44,623 nucleotides of DNA from Pseudonocardia sp. KRD291. Lineage in GTDB: Bacteria > Actinomycetota > Actinomycetes > Mycobacteriales > Pseudonocardiaceae. Positions within the stretch are counted from its first letter, which is position 1; each line of letters begins with the position of its first letter. The DNA lies in NCBI RefSeq assembly GCF_019263595.1, contig NZ_JADQDD010000014.1, positions 1-44,623 of the forward strand, written 5' to 3'. Shown here piece by piece: positions 42,321 to 44,623 of the stretch. Both the position numbers and the translations under genes were made by a program. The notes beneath the pieces are model-generated. The model searched no databases. It was not told the origin of the DNA and worked only from the letters and a program-made list of their open reading frames with translations.

Positions 42321-42470
42321 TCAGTAGATCCGCGCGGCCTTCACCGCCCGGCTGAGCTCCTTACCGCTGAGCCCCTTGCTGTCGATCTTCTTGAGACGGA
42401 GGGCGACGACCGGACAGTTCTTGCATCGCTTCGGCTTGGACCGGCAGCACTTCTTCTTCACCTTGCCCAT
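42321..42470 (-). CDS. Small Cys-rich basic protein (49 aa)
   Basis: 50 codons from ATG 42470 to TGA at 42321. The sequence begins MGKVKKKCCRSKPKRCKNC and ends with a lysine-rich helix (KGLSGKELSRAVKAARIY). Four Cys (CCRSKPKRCKNC) could bind one zinc ion; the protein is highly basic and may contact nucleic acid. I recall similar short proteins near typA in other actinobacteria, but cannot name a family. There is no ribosome binding site; TAGGCT (42484-42479) is eight bases upstream, fitting a leaderless mRNA. It is divergent from typA. Confidence 0.7.
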   Translation of the reverse strand: MGKVKKKCCRSKPKRCKNCPVVALRLKKIDSKGLSGKELSRAVKAARIY

Positions 42471-42478
42471 TGGAGGTC

Positions 42479-42484
42479 AGCCTA
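42479..42484 (-). promoter_or_regulatory. -10 box of the small Cys-rich gene
   Basis: TAGGCT on the minus strand, eight bases before ATG 42470, with no ribosome binding site between (the bases there are CCTCC, the opposite of one). Confidence 0.4.
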
Positions 42485-42521
42485 AGCTGACCGTGGCGCG
42501 GAGTCCATGGTTGCGCCGGGA

Positions 42522-42527
42522 TACCGT
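42522..42527 (+). promoter_or_regulatory. -10 box of typA
   Basis: TACCGT five bases before the typA GTG; no ribosome binding site between. A leaderless start is likely. Confidence 0.4.
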
Positions 42528-42532
42528 GTGTT

Positions 42533-44485
<1,953 letters not shown>

Positions 44486-44510
44486 CGGGGGCGTGGCACG
44501 CCAGCACGGA

Positions 44511-44544
44511 ACGGAACGGCCGGGGTGCGCCCCGGCCGTTCCGT
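44511..44544 (+). terminator. Strong hairpin terminator after typA
   Basis: Perfect 15-bp inverted repeat (44511-44525 with 44530-44544) with a TGCG loop, 26 bases after the typA stop. Very stable, no T run. Confidence 0.82.
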
Positions 44545-44566
44545 CGTCGGTGGGGATACTGCTCCT

Positions 44567-44623
44567 GTGATCGCACGTCGTCCCGCTCGCTCGCGTCCGG
44601 CGCAGGTCCGGCTCCCGGCCCTC
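44567..44623 (+). CDS. Start of a possible gene, cut by window edge
   Basis: GTG 44567 opens a frame of 19 codons to the window end, encoding an Arg/Pro-rich start (MIARRPARSRPAQVRLPAL). GATACT six bases before it fits a leaderless -10 box. In mycobacteria the gene after typA is the lipoprotein gene lpqW; this could be its counterpart with a basic signal peptide start, but too little is visible to decide. Confidence 0.35.
   Translation, partial: MIARRPARSRPAQVRLPAL

Overview
The window is very GC-rich DNA from an actinobacterium, most likely a Pseudonocardia or another member of the Pseudonocardiaceae. The evidence is the codon use, frequent GTG starts, four-base GTGA/ATGA gene overlaps, and the gene content. 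The left part follows a block known from Mycobacterium tuberculosis (fum, glpX, DUF4245, xseB, xseA, Rv1109c-like, ispH, DUF6542, ychF, vapB/vapC), here interrupted by inserted genes. I see no tRNA, rRNA, CRISPR array, insertion sequence, prophage or large biosynthetic cluster.

Layout. 1-9.4 kb: end of a degenerate EAL-domain gene, fumC, glpX, a DUF4245 protein, an AbiEi-like orphan, the operon Rv1109c-like/xseA/xseB, ispH and an L,D-transpeptidase. 9.5-15 kb: rmuC with DUF6542, a secreted DUF4232-like protein, and an alkylation-repair pair (ada-alkA, ogt). 15-19.5 kb: a small acyl-CoA island (acyl-CoA dehydrogenase, enoyl-CoA hydratase, a frameshifted acyl-CoA ligase and a GntR regulator) with two matching palindromes that look like one operator. 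19.5-25.2 kb: two secreted proteins sharing a C-terminal Cys motif, a sensor kinase/response regulator pair, ychF, vapBC and a hipA remnant. 25.2-29.6 kb: a SCO6745-family protein, an RDD membrane protein, a carboxylesterase, a membrane protein and a GNAT enzyme. 29.5-32 kb: an IlvY-type regulator divergent from a plant-type ketol-acid reductoisomerase. 32-35.5 kb: YunG-like and DinB-like proteins, two coupled genes sharing a C-terminal domain (one with a long Gly/Pro-rich linker), and mscL. 35.6-37 kb: DAHP synthase behind a probable leaderless leader peptide with a Tyr-Trp-Phe run. 37-44.6 kb: a nitrilase-family hydrolase, a pterin dehydratase, an ABC exporter, an SRPBCC-NUDIX fusion, a second AbiEi-like orphan, a tiny Cys-rich protein, typA, and the start of one more gene.

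The most interesting items are the predicted aromatic amino-acid attenuator in front of DAHP synthase, the GntR operator pair with the broken ligase, the IlvY/plant-type KARI pair, the Cys motif shared by two secreted proteins, and the hipA fragment lying behind vapBC. Many genes here have a TANNNT-like -10 box 5-8 bases upstream of the start codon and no ribosome binding site, which suggests widespread leaderless transcription.
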